The notes: generated by a model from the letters alone, not told the origin. A stretch of DNA of 64,000 nucleotides from an uncultured Celeribacter sp. (GCF_963676475.1 NZ_OY781106.1:1922001-1986000), one strand, 5' to 3'. Counted from the first letter of the stretch, positions 8,462-16,756 are shown. A program made the numbers and translations.

Positions 8462-8884
8462 TTGAATAAGCGTAACCATTGGAAAGCAGTGCAAGCTTTG
8501 TTCCTTGATGAGCAGGACGAAGGCACAAAATATCTACGAGACATCTTTTCGAATATTATTTTCGATAAAAACGAATTTTCAGTTTTCTTTGAAAAGGTTC
8601 TCGAAGGACTCCTCTATCAACTGTGGGAGCGGTATTTTGTGCATCTTCCCATAGGTTTAATTGAAGATCGAGAATACCAAGGCGAGGTAAAGATTGCTTG
8701 CGATAATTTTGACGGTCGGGATTATCGCGGTTTTGTTCGACTGGATAAATTTTGTTTCTATGTGAAGCTCGCGGCGGTATTCCATGCCAAACATGTAAAT
8801 CCGAGTTTTGATCCTTGGGAGGGCTTTGAAGCGCTGGATGAAATGCAGAGACGGTACTACCCGTGGCCGCAGGTTCAGGCCTAG
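8462..8884 (+). CDS. Orphan hypothetical protein, AT-rich
   Basis: This is a 140-residue open frame directly after aroQ, starting at TTG (8462) with AGGGGA very close upstream; no earlier ATG exists in this frame. Its base composition is visibly AT-richer than every neighbour (for example AATATTATTTTCGATAAAAA), which suggests recent transfer. The product is soluble, rich in aromatic and charged residues (LLYQLWERYFVHLP, FFEKVLEG), and without recognisable motifs. It could be a small immunity-like or orphan protein, but nothing in the sequence shows a function. The start codon is uncertain. Confidence 0.6.
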   Translation: MNKRNHWKAVQALFLDEQDEGTKYLRDIFSNIIFDKNEFSVFFEKVLEGLLYQLWERYFVHLPIGLIEDREYQGEVKIACDNFDGRDYRGFVRLDKFCFYVKLAAVFHAKHVNPSFDPWEGFEALDEMQRRYYPWPQVQA

Positions 8885-9017
8885 GTGTAGCGCACCACGA
8901 CCATTCCGGCTTCGAAGTGTGGCATAATTTGGTGCCTGAAAGAGAGTTTTACCAACCTTATACGTCCAGCCCAACCTGAGGTGTGTCGCATACGCGTGTT
9001 CGCCCCGCTACCAAGCC

Positions 9018-9338
9018 TCAGAGATATTTGCCCCATTTGCGGGCGAAAGCCTCTGAAAGGTCAACGCCTTCTGTCTCCGCCAAAACCGCCAGAAACCCCA
9101 ATAGGTCCGCCAGCTCATCCTCAAAATCACGCCGCAAGGTCTCCGGGTCGCCATCCGCGCCCCGTGCGCGGCCGTGGAGTTTGAGATAGGCAGAGGCCAC
9201 TTCGCCCATCTCTTCGGTCATCTTGCCGATCAACATCAAGCCATCGCGCGTCAGACCAAAGGTCTCGACATAAATGTCGTTCACCGCCTTCGCCTGCCGC
9301 TGCACTTCCGCGAGGCTGATGTCTCCTTTGTGGCACAA
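9018..9338 (-). CDS. MazG-like nucleotide pyrophosphohydrolase domain protein
   Basis: This all-alpha NTP-PPase (MazG-like) protein has the metal-binding pattern EEMGE and the downstream DELADLLG, as in enzymes that hydrolyse (d)NTPs to the monophosphate and pyrophosphate. The protein body starts around ISLAEVQRQAKAVNDIY. No ATG is available at the expected place: the codon aligned with the usual Met is ATC (9320-9318), just after AAAGGAG. TTG at 9338 or GTG at 9305 are the usable starts; I annotate the TTG. The gene begins just after the ruvB stop, so it is probably the last gene of the ruvCAB run. Confidence 0.75.
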   Translation of the reverse strand: MCHKGDISLAEVQRQAKAVNDIYVETFGLTRDGLMLIGKMTEEMGEVASAYLKLHGRARGADGDPETLRRDFEDELADLLGFLAVLAETEGVDLSEAFARKWGKYL

Positions 9339-9342
9339 ATAC

Positions 9343-10371
9343 TCACTTCCCAAATAAATCGGACTGATCCGGCGCTTTCGGGGCCTCAAGCCCCAAATGT
9401 TTCCACGCTTTCTGAGCCAACATCCGACCACGCGGGGTGCGCTGGATCAGGCCCTGCTGCAACAAATACGGTTCGATCACATCTTCAATGGCATCGCGGG
9501 ACTCGGACAGCGCCGCCGCCAGGGTCTCCACCCCCACCGGCCCACCGCCGTAGTTCTCCGCAATCATCCCAAGGTAGCGTCTATCCGCCCCATCGAGGCC
9601 CAGAAGGTCCACCCCCAGACGCGTTAGCGCCCCATCGGCCAGCGTTTTGGTGATCCGCCCGTCGCCCTCGACCACGGCGAAATCCACCACCCGGCGCAAA
9701 AGCCGCCCGGCAATCCGGGGCGTGCCGCGCGCACGTTTGGCGATCTCATGCGCGCCGTCCGGCTCCGCAGGCACGCCCAAGAGACGCGCGCCACGTGTGA
9801 CGATCTCGTGCAGCTCTTCTGTGGTGTAAAACTGCAATCGCGTCGGGATACCGAAACGGTCGCGCAAAGGCGTCGTCAAAAGCCCAAGCCGCGTGGTCGC
9901 GCCGACCAGCGTAAAGGGCTGCAACTCGATCCGCACGGTGCGCGCGGCGGGGCCTTCGCCGATCACCAGATCGAGCTCGAAATCCTCCATCGCCGGGTAA
10001 AGCACCTCTTCGACCACCGGGTTCATCCGGTGAATCTCGTCGATGAACAACACATCCCGCGCTTCGAGATTGGTCAGGATCGCGGCCAGATCGCCGGCTT
10101 TCGCCAGCACCGGCCCGGAGGTCATCTTGAAATTCACGCCTAACTCGCGCGCCATGATCTGTGCCAGCGTGGTTTTGCCGAGACCCGGAGGACCGTGGAA
10201 CAGCACATGGTCCATCGCCTCTTCACGCATCTTGGCGCTCTCGATGAACACGCGCAGATTGGCGCGGGCTTCCTGTTGACCGATGAATTCCTCAAGCGCC
10301 TGCGGGCGCAGGGCGCGATCGGCATCCTGCGGCTGGCGCTCCGGGCGCAAAGTGGGATCAGGACTTTCCAT
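9343..10371 (-). CDS. ruvB: Holliday junction branch migration helicase RuvB
   Basis: RuvB is the AAA+ motor that drives branch migration together with RuvA. The 342-residue protein shows Walker A GPPGLGKTT (about residues 60-68), Walker B/DEIHR (VLFIDEIHRMN), sensor 1 (GATTRLGLLTTPLRDRFG) and the C-terminal winged helix with NYGGGPVGVETLAAAL. It is encoded three bases after ruvA. Confidence 0.98.
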   Translation of the reverse strand: MESPDPTLRPERQPQDADRALRPQALEEFIGQQEARANLRVFIESAKMREEAMDHVLFHGPPGLGKTTLAQIMARELGVNFKMTSGPVLAKAGDLAAILTNLEARDVLFIDEIHRMNPVVEEVLYPAMEDFELDLVIGEGPAARTVRIELQPFTLVGATTRLGLLTTPLRDRFGIPTRLQFYTTEELHEIVTRGARLLGVPAEPDGAHEIAKRARGTPRIAGRLLRRVVDFAVVEGDGRITKTLADGALTRLGVDLLGLDGADRRYLGMIAENYGGGPVGVETLAAALSESRDAIEDVIEPYLLQQGLIQRTPRGRMLAQKAWKHLGLEAPKAPDQSDLFGK

Positions 10372-10374
10372 CTC

Positions 10375-11055
10375 TTACCCTTTGGGCGCCAAAAGGCGCA
10401 GCGCGGCTTTGATCAGGGTGGAGGTGTCCGCCTCCGGCGCGTCCTGCGCGGATTGCGCCACGGCCTGCGCCGCATCAGACGGAGAATAGCCGAGGTTTTG
10501 CAACGCGGACAGGGCTTCGGCTTCTGCCGATGCATTGGCTTTGGCGGGCGCTTTCTTCGGCGCAGGTTTGGCGGCGGGCGCGTTGCTTTCAATCACCTCT
10601 ACCGTCTCCGGCGCTTCCAAAGCCTCCGACAATTTGCCGCCCATCGACATCACCGTCGGCGCCTTATCTTTCAACTCATTGACCACCCGCTGCGCGATCT
10701 TCGGACCAACACCAGGGGCGGCCTTGACCGCCGTCCAGTCGCCCAGCGCAATCGCCCGCCCTGTCGCCTCCGGCCCCAAAGTGCCGAGGATCGCCATGGC
10801 GGCTTTGGACCCGATGCCCTGCACGGAGATCAACAGGCGATACCATTCCTTTTCCAACAGCGAGGTAAAGCCGAAGAGTTGCAGGTTGGTCTCCTGCACC
10901 AGCATATCGGTATAGAGCGCGACCGGCGCGCCGCGCCCCGGCAGAGACATCCGCGTGCGCTCGGAGACATAGACGATATAGCCGACGCCGCGCACGTCGA
11001 TCAGAACGTGATCCGTGCCGATATAGTCGATAACACCCGTAAGTTTGCCGATCAT
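10375..11055 (-). CDS. ruvA: Holliday junction DNA-binding protein RuvA
   Basis: RuvA binds four-way junctions as a tetramer and loads RuvB. The 226-residue protein has an N-terminal OB-fold (MIGKLTGVIDYIGTDHVLIDVRGVGY), helix-hairpin-helix motifs (ISVQGIGSKAAMAIL, AAPGVGPKIAQRVV), an Ala/Pro/Lys-rich linker (about 155-180) and the C-terminal RuvB-contacting domain (ALSALQNLGYSPSDAAQAV). It overlaps ruvC by four bases. Confidence 0.97.
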   Translation of the reverse strand: MIGKLTGVIDYIGTDHVLIDVRGVGYIVYVSERTRMSLPGRGAPVALYTDMLVQETNLQLFGFTSLLEKEWYRLLISVQGIGSKAAMAILGTLGPEATGRAIALGDWTAVKAAPGVGPKIAQRVVNELKDKAPTVMSMGGKLSEALEAPETVEVIESNAPAAKPAPKKAPAKANASAEAEALSALQNLGYSPSDAAQAVAQSAQDAPEADTSTLIKAALRLLAPKG

Positions 11056-11561
11056 GAGGCGGCCTTTCTCAGCGCGTCTTGCAGCCGCGAGGAAGATTGC
11101 GCGTGATAGGAATGCGTGATCGCGATAGCCAAGGCGTCGACCGCATCCGGGCCTTCGAGTTTCGCGCCCGGCAGTTGCAGCTTGATCATATGTTCGACCT
11201 GTTGCTTGGCGGCGTGCCCCACGCCGACGACGGTCTTTTTCACCGCGTTGGGGGCGTATTCGCCGATGGGAATCCCCGCGCGCGCCGGGACCAAAAGCGC
11301 GACCGAGCGCGCCTGCCCGAGTTTCAGCGTCGCGACGGCGTCCTTGTTGACAAAGGTCTGCTCGACGGCGGCGCTGTCGGGGCGGTATGTGTCGACGATG
11401 GCGGTGAGCTGATCGAAGAGCGACAAAAGCCGCGTGGCGAGATCGTCGGAAGAGGCCGAGCGGCAGATGCCGTTGGCGACATGGCTGATACGGGGCCCCG
11501 CGACATCAATGATGCCCCAGCCCATATTGCGCAGCCCGGGGTCGATGCCCATCACACGCAT
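11052..11561 (-). CDS. ruvC: Crossover junction endodeoxyribonuclease RuvC
   Basis: RuvC is the resolvase that cuts Holliday junctions symmetrically. The 169-residue protein has the four acidic catalytic residues in place: Asp7 (MGIDPGLRNMGWG), Glu67 (AAVEQTFVNKD), and Asp139 and Asp142 (GPDAVDALAIA). It is the first gene of ruvCAB. A promoter containing a LexA-like box lies about 35-60 bases upstream. Confidence 0.97.
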   Translation of the reverse strand: MRVMGIDPGLRNMGWGIIDVAGPRISHVANGICRSASSDDLATRLLSLFDQLTAIVDTYRPDSAAVEQTFVNKDAVATLKLGQARSVALLVPARAGIPIGEYAPNAVKKTVVGVGHAAKQQVEHMIKLQLPGAKLEGPDAVDALAIAITHSYHAQSSSRLQDALRKAAS

Positions 11562-11594
11562 GGTCTCACCTGCTCGTTTTATTCGTTAGCAAAG

Positions 11595-11623
11595 AGTTAG
11601 CACGAAACGAGAACATTTGCCAA
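11595..11623 (-). promoter_or_regulatory. ruvC promoter with LexA-like box in the spacer
   Basis: On the minus strand TTGGCA (11623-11618) and CTAACT (11600-11595) are 17 bases apart. Positions 11614-11600 read GTTC-N7-GTGC, one mismatch from the alphaproteobacterial LexA consensus GTTC-N7-GTTC. LexA bound there would block RNA polymerase, which matches the known SOS control of ruv genes. No binding data exist for this site. Confidence 0.5.
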
Positions 11624-11665
11624 GGCTGGTTTCTATGCCCCTCGTTTCCAACGATGCACACCTAC

Positions 11666-11793
11666 GCTGCCGAGGGCAGCGAGTCATGCGACCGCATGTC
11701 CGGGCGGTCAGCCCGCCCCCTCTGGAGCGGATGGCACAGCCATCCTGCGTGAAGAGAAAACATGCTGCCACTGGCAGCGAGTCACGCGACTGC
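11666..11793. repeat. Two-copy 30-base hairpin repeat
   Basis: Two direct copies (11666-11695 and 11764-11793) share GCTGCC-N3-GGCAGC followed by GAGTCAYGCGACYGC. The three loop bases and two others differ. Each copy forms a 6-bp hairpin. Between them is a further perfect hairpin, GGATGGC-ACA-GCCATCC (11729-11745). Confidence 0.6.
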
Positions 11794-11810
11794 GGGACCG
11801 GCCGGTCAAA

Positions 11811-11853
11811 GCGTTTCGCATCAAATCTGAATCACAGATTTGGTGTGAAGCGC
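11811..11853 (+). repeat. 19-bp hairpin (palindromic element)
   Basis: The arms 11811-11829 and 11835-11853 pair over all 19 positions if three G-U wobbles are allowed, around the loop AATCA. The wobbles work only in a plus-strand transcript, so a plus-strand RNA is the more stable form. It resembles the palindromic intergenic repeats of alphaproteobacteria, and it is not a tRNA. Confidence 0.6.
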
Positions 11854-11876
11854 TCACAACGTTTATTTGTTGCACT

Positions 11877-11917
11877 GCGTTTTTCTTTTTCCCTGGCTCA
11901 GATAAAAAGAAAAACGC
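11877..11917. repeat. 14-bp perfect inverted repeat
   Basis: GCGTTTTTCTTTTT (11877-11890) and its exact complement (11904-11917) surround a 13-base loop. It lies between the 19-bp hairpin and the terminator at 11966. The stem is A/T-rich, so it could act as an overlapping bidirectional terminator or as part of a structured RNA. Confidence 0.55.
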
Positions 11918-11965
11918 TTTAGGCCGCCCCCCTGCGGAGGCCACGCCGTGAGCAGATAAAACGCG

Positions 11966-11995
11966 AAAACCCGCACCGGAGGGGGTGCGGGTTTT
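11966..11995. terminator. Bidirectional intrinsic terminator
   Basis: AAAACCCGCACC (11966-11977) and GGTGCGGGTTTT (11984-11995) form a 12-bp stem with a 6-base loop and A/T tracts on both sides. It follows the stop of the minus-strand gene at 12057 and insulates ruvC. Confidence 0.8.
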
Positions 11996-12056
11996 GACGT
12001 GGATGGAATGTGAGACGGCAAAGTGGGAAACAGCCGTTCACCCCCGGAATATATCT

Positions 12057-12404
12057 TCAGTTCAGGAGCATCTTGCTCTGAAGCGCCAGCCAGATCGTGA
12101 GATCGTCGGCATGCATGACCCAAGCGCCAGCGCGTTCGATTGCCGTGCCCTCGGCCAGTTCGGCGACACGCGCGACATAGGTCGAGGCGCCAAGCGTTGC
12201 ATAGAGCACCGCCTTGAACAGCATGACCCCTGCGATGGCCACGAACAACAGGTGGATCGGGCGCCGCAAACCGCGGCGACGCGGGCGGGCGATGATCAGC
12301 CCATTCTGGTTAACGGAATAAATGACACCCTTGCTCAAAGCACGACGACGCGCCTCGATCCGGGTCAACCGTTTATTCAATTGCTGCGAGCCGGCATAAG
12401 CCAT
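12057..12404 (-). CDS. Small membrane protein of unknown function
   Basis: This 115-residue protein has a basic N-terminal region (about 5-45, with a coiled-coil-like LNKRLTRIEARRRALSKG), one membrane helix (about 50-70, IHLLFVAIAGVMLFKAVLY) and a mainly alpha-helical C-terminal part. The start at 12404 is chosen because GAGGAGG lies five bases upstream; two in-frame Met codons before it lack such a site. It lies upstream of the terminator and downstream of prmA on the same strand. I do not recognise the family. Confidence 0.75.
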   Translation of the reverse strand: MAYAGSQQLNKRLTRIEARRRALSKGVIYSVNQNGLIIARPRRRGLRRPIHLLFVAIAGVMLFKAVLYATLGASTYVARVAELAEGTAIERAGAWVMHADDLTIWLALQSKMLLN

Positions 12405-12498
12405 GGCAGCCTCCTCATACATCGGCCCCCACCGACCATGACAATATTGTGGCAAAATTGGGGCAAACACGGCAAGAAGGCGGTTTTTGCCTTTGATT

Positions 12499-13371
12499 TT
12501 AGGCAGTTCGCGCCATGGTCAACGTCGTCCAGTCAACAATTTCCTGACGATCCACAAGATTGAACCCGGAGCGTGTATAAACCTCGACGACCTCATCGGC
12601 CTGCGGATTGAGAATCCCGGAGAGAATCACATGACCGCCCTCTTTGACGTTGGCGGCCATATCGGGCGCCAGCGCTACCAAAGGGCCTTTGAGGATGTTG
12701 GCGAAGACCAGATCGAAGGGCGCTTTTTCGGCCAGATCAGGATGGTTGAATCCCGCGGCTTCGAGACAGATCACGCGGCCCGAGAGATCGTTGGCATCGA
12801 CATTGGACTGCGCCACCTCGACGGCGACTTCGTCGATGTCGGAGGCATAGACAATCTGGTCGGAAATTTTCGCCGCCGCCATCGCCAGAACGGCGGTGCC
12901 ACAACCGATGTCGGCCACATTTTCGAACGTCTTGCCCTCGCCCATCAGACGGTCCAGCGCCTTGAGGCAGCCCAAAGTCGTGCCGTGATGCCCGGTGCCA
13001 AAGGCCATGGCGGCCTCGATCAAAAGCCCGATCTTATCGGCGGGCAATTTGTCGGCGTCATGCGAGCCGTAGACAAAGAAACGCCCCGCCTCAACAGGGG
13101 CCAGATCGCGGCGGACCTTGGCGACCCAATCGGTTTCCGGCAGCTCGGAGATGACGAAATCCGGCGCATCGTTGGCCGCCGCCAAAAGTGCGAGCGCGAT
13201 CTCGTCGGGCGCCTCGGTGAAATAGGCGCCGACTTCCCAAAGACCCGAGCCGTCCTCGATCTCGAAGACGCCCACGCCGGTGGGTTCCGGGTCGAGATAT
13301 TCCAGCGCCTCGCCAATGGCTTCGGCGGGGGCTTTGCCGCGGGTCTTGGTGAAGGCGGTGAAAGTGGTCAT
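12499..13371 (-). CDS. prmA: Ribosomal protein L11 methyltransferase
   Basis: PrmA trimethylates ribosomal protein L11 with S-adenosylmethionine. The 290-residue protein has an N-terminal substrate-recognition domain (about 1-110) and a class I methyltransferase domain with motif I VADIGCGTAVLAMAAAK, motif ASDIDEVAVEVAQSN and the active-site stretch FDLVFANILKGPL. It is transcribed away from msrA's terminator-like hairpin. Confidence 0.93.
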   Translation of the reverse strand: MTTFTAFTKTRGKAPAEAIGEALEYLDPEPTGVGVFEIEDGSGLWEVGAYFTEAPDEIALALLAAANDAPDFVISELPETDWVAKVRRDLAPVEAGRFFVYGSHDADKLPADKIGLLIEAAMAFGTGHHGTTLGCLKALDRLMGEGKTFENVADIGCGTAVLAMAAAKISDQIVYASDIDEVAVEVAQSNVDANDLSGRVICLEAAGFNHPDLAEKAPFDLVFANILKGPLVALAPDMAANVKEGGHVILSGILNPQADEVVEVYTRSGFNLVDRQEIVDWTTLTMARTA

Positions 13372-13412
13372 GGCTGCACTCCGAAATGGGCTTTGCCTTC
13401 GCCATAAAGCGA

Positions 13413-13437
13413 AGCCGCGCTTTACTCAAGCGCGGCT
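13413..13437 (-). terminator. Hairpin terminator downstream of msrA
   Basis: AGCCGCGCTT (13413-13422) and AAGCGCGGCT (13428-13437) form a perfect 10-bp stem with a 5-base loop. TTT follows a few bases later on the minus strand, so the T-run is weak. Confidence 0.6.
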
Positions 13438-13458
13438 CTGGATTTTGCCCGATACGAC

Positions 13459-14160
13459 TTATTCGCTATGGCCCTGCGGCTCGACCGGATCGGTCCATTC
13501 GATGGAGCGCTCCATCGACAATCCCACGGGACAACTCACGCCCGTGCCGCCAATGCCACAATAGCCGTTCGGGTTCTTCGCCAGATATTGCTGGTGGTAG
13601 TCTTCGGCATAGTAGAATTCGCCAGCAGGCAGCACTTCGGTCGTGATCGCACCGAACCCTTTGTCCTGCAACAACACGTTATAGCCCGCCAAGGAGGCCT
13701 CCGCCGCCGCACGTTGGGCCTCCGACGTATAGTAGATGCCGGAACGATATTGCGTGCCGCGATCGTTGCCCTGCTGCATGCCCTGGGTCGGATTGTGGCC
13801 CTCCCAAAAGACCTTGAGCAGCTCGGCGTAGCTGACTTTCGACGGATCGAAAATCACGCGCACCACTTCATTGTGGCCGGTCTTTCCGCTGCAGACCTCT
13901 TCATAGGTCGGGTTCGGCGTGTAACCCGCCGCGTAGCCGACGGCGGTGTTGACCACGCCCGGCACCTGCCAGAACTTGCGCTCGACGCCCCAGAAACAAC
14001 CCATGCCAAAGACTGCCTCCTCGCAGCCCTCCGGCACATCCCCCTCAAGCGGCACGTGCAACACGAAATGCTCCGCCGCCGTCGGGATCGGATCGGGACG
14101 CCCCGGCAGGGCGGCGTCGGGCGTGGGCATGGTGAGTTTCTTGGTCAGGGCAGAGAACAT
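13459..14160 (-). CDS. msrA: Peptide-methionine (S)-S-oxide reductase
   Basis: MsrA repairs oxidised methionine. The 233-residue protein has the catalytic motif GCFWG with Cys55, the conserved region YEEVCSGKTGHNEVVRV, the motif HNPTQGMQQGNDRGTQYRS and a C-terminal recycling Cys in GGTGVSCPVG. I place the start at 14160, where GGAG precedes the ATG by six bases; five more codons are open upstream (14175) but without a ribosome site. No signal peptide is seen, so it is cytosolic. Confidence 0.95.
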   Translation of the reverse strand: MFSALTKKLTMPTPDAALPGRPDPIPTAAEHFVLHVPLEGDVPEGCEEAVFGMGCFWGVERKFWQVPGVVNTAVGYAAGYTPNPTYEEVCSGKTGHNEVVRVIFDPSKVSYAELLKVFWEGHNPTQGMQQGNDRGTQYRSGIYYTSEAQRAAAEASLAGYNVLLQDKGFGAITTEVLPAGEFYYAEDYHQQYLAKNPNGYCGIGGTGVSCPVGLSMERSIEWTDPVEPQGHSE

Positions 14161-14231
14161 GGCGGGCTCCATCATGGCGTTTCGCTCTCAATATAGAGTG
14201 CAAAACGCCAAGCGCCAAATCCGTGCTGTCG

Positions 14232-15485
14232 TTATTCGGCAGGCTCGCTCAGAACCGCGCTTTCGCGCACCAGCGGCAAAAAGCGCCATTCATTGCCCTT
14301 TTCCGGGTGACGCGGGATCAGTGCGGCCAAGCCCAGAGAGGCCATCGCCATCCCGGCGGCCAGCGCAAACACCCCGCCCGGCGAGGCGACCCAGAGATAG
14401 CCCAACAGAGCCGGCAGGAAGACCGCCGCGATATGGTTGATGGTAAAGGCCACGGCGGCGGTGGGTGCGATGTCTTCGGGATCGGAGATTTTCTGGAAAT
14501 AGGTCTTGAGCGCGAAGGCGAGGCCAAAGAGCATATGGTCGATCACGTAAAGGCCCGCGGCGATGACAACGCCCCAGCCCAGCCAGTAAATCCCGCCATA
14601 GGCCAGAAACACCAGCGTCAGCCCGATATATTCCAGCATCAACACAAAGCGCTCGCCATTGCGGTGCACCACTTTGCCCATGAAGGGCGCGATCACCATA
14701 TTGGCGACGTAGTTGATCAGGAACAGCGCGGTGATCTCATGCACCTCGAAACCGAATTTCTCGACCATCATGAAAGCGGCGAAGACGACGAAAATCTGCC
14801 GCCGTGCACCCGCCATGAATTGCAGCGCATAATAGAGCCCGTAGCGGCGCTTGAGGATGATCTTTTTGGCCTGCGGATTGGGCGCCTCGAACTGCGGATA
14901 GGCGGTGAGCGCGAAAATCGCGACCGCTGCCGTGAAGCCCCCCGAAACCATATAGACCAGCGCATAGGACAGATCGAAGGTCTTCCAGGTCAGCACCAAC
15001 ACACCATAGGCCACCAAAGAGGCGGCCGACCCCGCCGCCATCAGACGTCCGATGACGATGGGCGCGCGGTCTTTCGAAAGCCATTGCAATTGCAGCGACT
15101 GGTTCACCGTTTCAAAGTAGTGAAACCCGATAGAGGACAGCATGGTGACCGTCAAAATGCCGCCCAGCGAAGGAAAATAGGCCGTCACAGCGGTCGCCAC
15201 GCCCAAAAGCAAAAGCGACACCACGCCCAGCACCTGCTCACGAATGATCATGATCAGCGCGATCACCCCGATGGCGAGAAACCCCGGAATTTCGCGGATC
15301 GTATGCAGCCAACCGATCTCGACCCCCGTGAACCCCGCCACCTCGATGACGAAATTGTTCAACAGCGCGTTCCACGTGGCAAAGGCCACCGGCATCGCGA
15401 AAGCCATCAGGAACAACAACCCCTCGGGCCTGCGCCAGAGCGGCAGGGTCGAGGTCTCGGACAGGGGGATCGGGGCGTTTTTCAT
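14232..15485 (-). CDS. Major facilitator superfamily transporter
   Basis: This 417-residue integral membrane protein has about 12 hydrophobic segments (for example IMIIREQVLGVVSLLLLGVA and GLYVIDHMLFGLAFALKTYF), as expected for MFS. No substrate-specific motif is recognisable. A conserved-looking loop, HYFETVNQSLQLQWLSKDRAP, lies between helices four and five. It is divergent from the YeeE-like gene across a 206-base gap and 71 bases before msrA on the same strand. Drug or metabolite export is possible but not shown. Confidence 0.88.
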   Translation of the reverse strand: MKNAPIPLSETSTLPLWRRPEGLLFLMAFAMPVAFATWNALLNNFVIEVAGFTGVEIGWLHTIREIPGFLAIGVIALIMIIREQVLGVVSLLLLGVATAVTAYFPSLGGILTVTMLSSIGFHYFETVNQSLQLQWLSKDRAPIVIGRLMAAGSAASLVAYGVLVLTWKTFDLSYALVYMVSGGFTAAVAIFALTAYPQFEAPNPQAKKIILKRRYGLYYALQFMAGARRQIFVVFAAFMMVEKFGFEVHEITALFLINYVANMVIAPFMGKVVHRNGERFVLMLEYIGLTLVFLAYGGIYWLGWGVVIAAGLYVIDHMLFGLAFALKTYFQKISDPEDIAPTAAVAFTINHIAAVFLPALLGYLWVASPGGVFALAAGMAMASLGLAALIPRHPEKGNEWRFLPLVRESAVLSEPAE

Positions 15486-15596
15486 AAATCTGCTTTAGGG
15501 CGAGAGACTGATTTTGAATAGCCAGAATTCCCGCACACCCCCTTCCAACACAGCCGAGCAGAGATATGCCCAATACATTCACAGATGCAAAACCAT

Positions 15597-15624
15597 GTGA
15601 CTCATATCAAGGCGCGGCTATACT
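15597..15624 (+). promoter_or_regulatory. Candidate promoter of the YeeE-like gene
   Basis: GTGACT (15597-15602), a 16-base spacer and TATACT (15619-15624) stand about 70 bases before the start at 15692. The -10 is a good match and the -35 is weak. Confidence 0.3.
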
Positions 15625-15691
15625 CCTCCTCTAAAATAGCCGGAATTTGCGCCGGGATTTGCGCGAGATTTGCCTGTGGGAGGAGCAGATC

Positions 15692-16756
15692 ATGGATATT
15701 TTGACCCTCGTCGAGGGGATCGGCGAAAGCCCCTCTGCGGCGATTTTCGGCCTGATCACCGGGGTGATTTTCGGCGTTTCCGCCCAGCGCTCGCAATTCT
15801 GTCTGCGTGCGGCGACGGTCGAGTTTGCTCGCGGGCGCCTCGGTCCGAAAGTGGCCGTCTGGTTCCTGACGCTCTCCACGGCCATCGTCTGGGTGCAGGG
15901 CGCGCAGATGTTGGGGCTGTTTCGCGGCGCCGACGCGCGCGTCATGGCGGTGCCGGGATCATGGTCGGGTGCGGTGATCGGCGGGTTGATGTTTGGCGCA
16001 GGCATGGTGCTGTCGCGCGGCTGTTCGGGGCGGCTTTTGGTTCTGGCTTCGACCGGCAATCTGCGCTCCGTCGTCTCAGGCCTGATCTTTGCCGTCACCG
16101 CGCAGATGAGTCTCCATGGCGTCTTGGCGCCCTACCGCGATAAACTTGCGTCCCTGTCGATCACGCCCGGCGGTGAAAACGTCAATCTGCTGAATGCGTT
16201 GCACTTGCCGGAGGGCACCGGCCTTGCATTGGGTCTTGGCTTTGCAGCTCTGGCCTTGGTCCTCGCGGTCAAGAACCAGATCGGCCCGAAAATCTGGATT
16301 TTCGCCTCGGGCGTGGGCTTTGCGGTCGCGGTCGGCTGGGGGCTCACATGGTCCTTGGCGCAGGTCGCCTTTGATCCGGTGCCGGTGACCTCCGTCACCT
16401 TCTCCGGCCCCTCCGCCAATACATTGATGTTCTTTCTCGACCGCAATGCGGTGTTGGAATTCGACGTGGGCCTCGTCCCCGGCGTGGTCGTCGGCGCCTT
16501 TACCGCCTCGCTTCTCTCCGGTGAGTTCCGCTGGCAGAGCTTTGATTCCGTTCCCGTCATGCGCAAATCCATGATCGGGGCGGTGCTCATGGGCTTCGGC
16601 GCCATGCTCGCAGGCGGCTGCGCCATCGGCAACGGTGTCACCGGCAGCTCGGTCTTCGCCGCCACCGCCTGGCTGGCGCTGTTTTGCATGTGGATCGGCG
16701 CGATTGTCACGACGCTCGTCGTGGACCGCGAGGCCGATCCGGCGCTGGCGTGTTGA
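15692..16756 (+). CDS. YeeE/YedE family thiosulfate/sulfur-compound transporter
   Basis: This 354-residue polytopic membrane protein of the DUF395 (sulphur transport) family shows the duplicated signatures VLSRGCSGRLL and AGGCAIGNGVTG. In TsuA homologues these motifs carry pore cysteines that bind thiosulfate. QRSQFCLRAA near the start is also typical. GGGAGGA lies a few bases before the ATG at 15692, which I prefer to a longer open frame. A rhodanese gene is encoded tail-to-tail next to it, which fits a role in sulfur uptake and use. Confidence 0.88.
   Translation: MDILTLVEGIGESPSAAIFGLITGVIFGVSAQRSQFCLRAATVEFARGRLGPKVAVWFLTLSTAIVWVQGAQMLGLFRGADARVMAVPGSWSGAVIGGLMFGAGMVLSRGCSGRLLVLASTGNLRSVVSGLIFAVTAQMSLHGVLAPYRDKLASLSITPGGENVNLLNALHLPEGTGLALGLGFAALALVLAVKNQIGPKIWIFASGVGFAVAVGWGLTWSLAQVAFDPVPVTSVTFSGPSANTLMFFLDRNAVLEFDVGLVPGVVVGAFTASLLSGEFRWQSFDSVPVMRKSMIGAVLMGFGAMLAGGCAIGNGVTGSSVFAATAWLALFCMWIGAIVTTLVVDREADPALAC

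Noticed and set aside
11811..11853. A tRNA or tRNA fragment
   Set aside because: It folds as one long stem with a 5-base loop; there are no D, anticodon and T arms and no CCA-proximal consensus.
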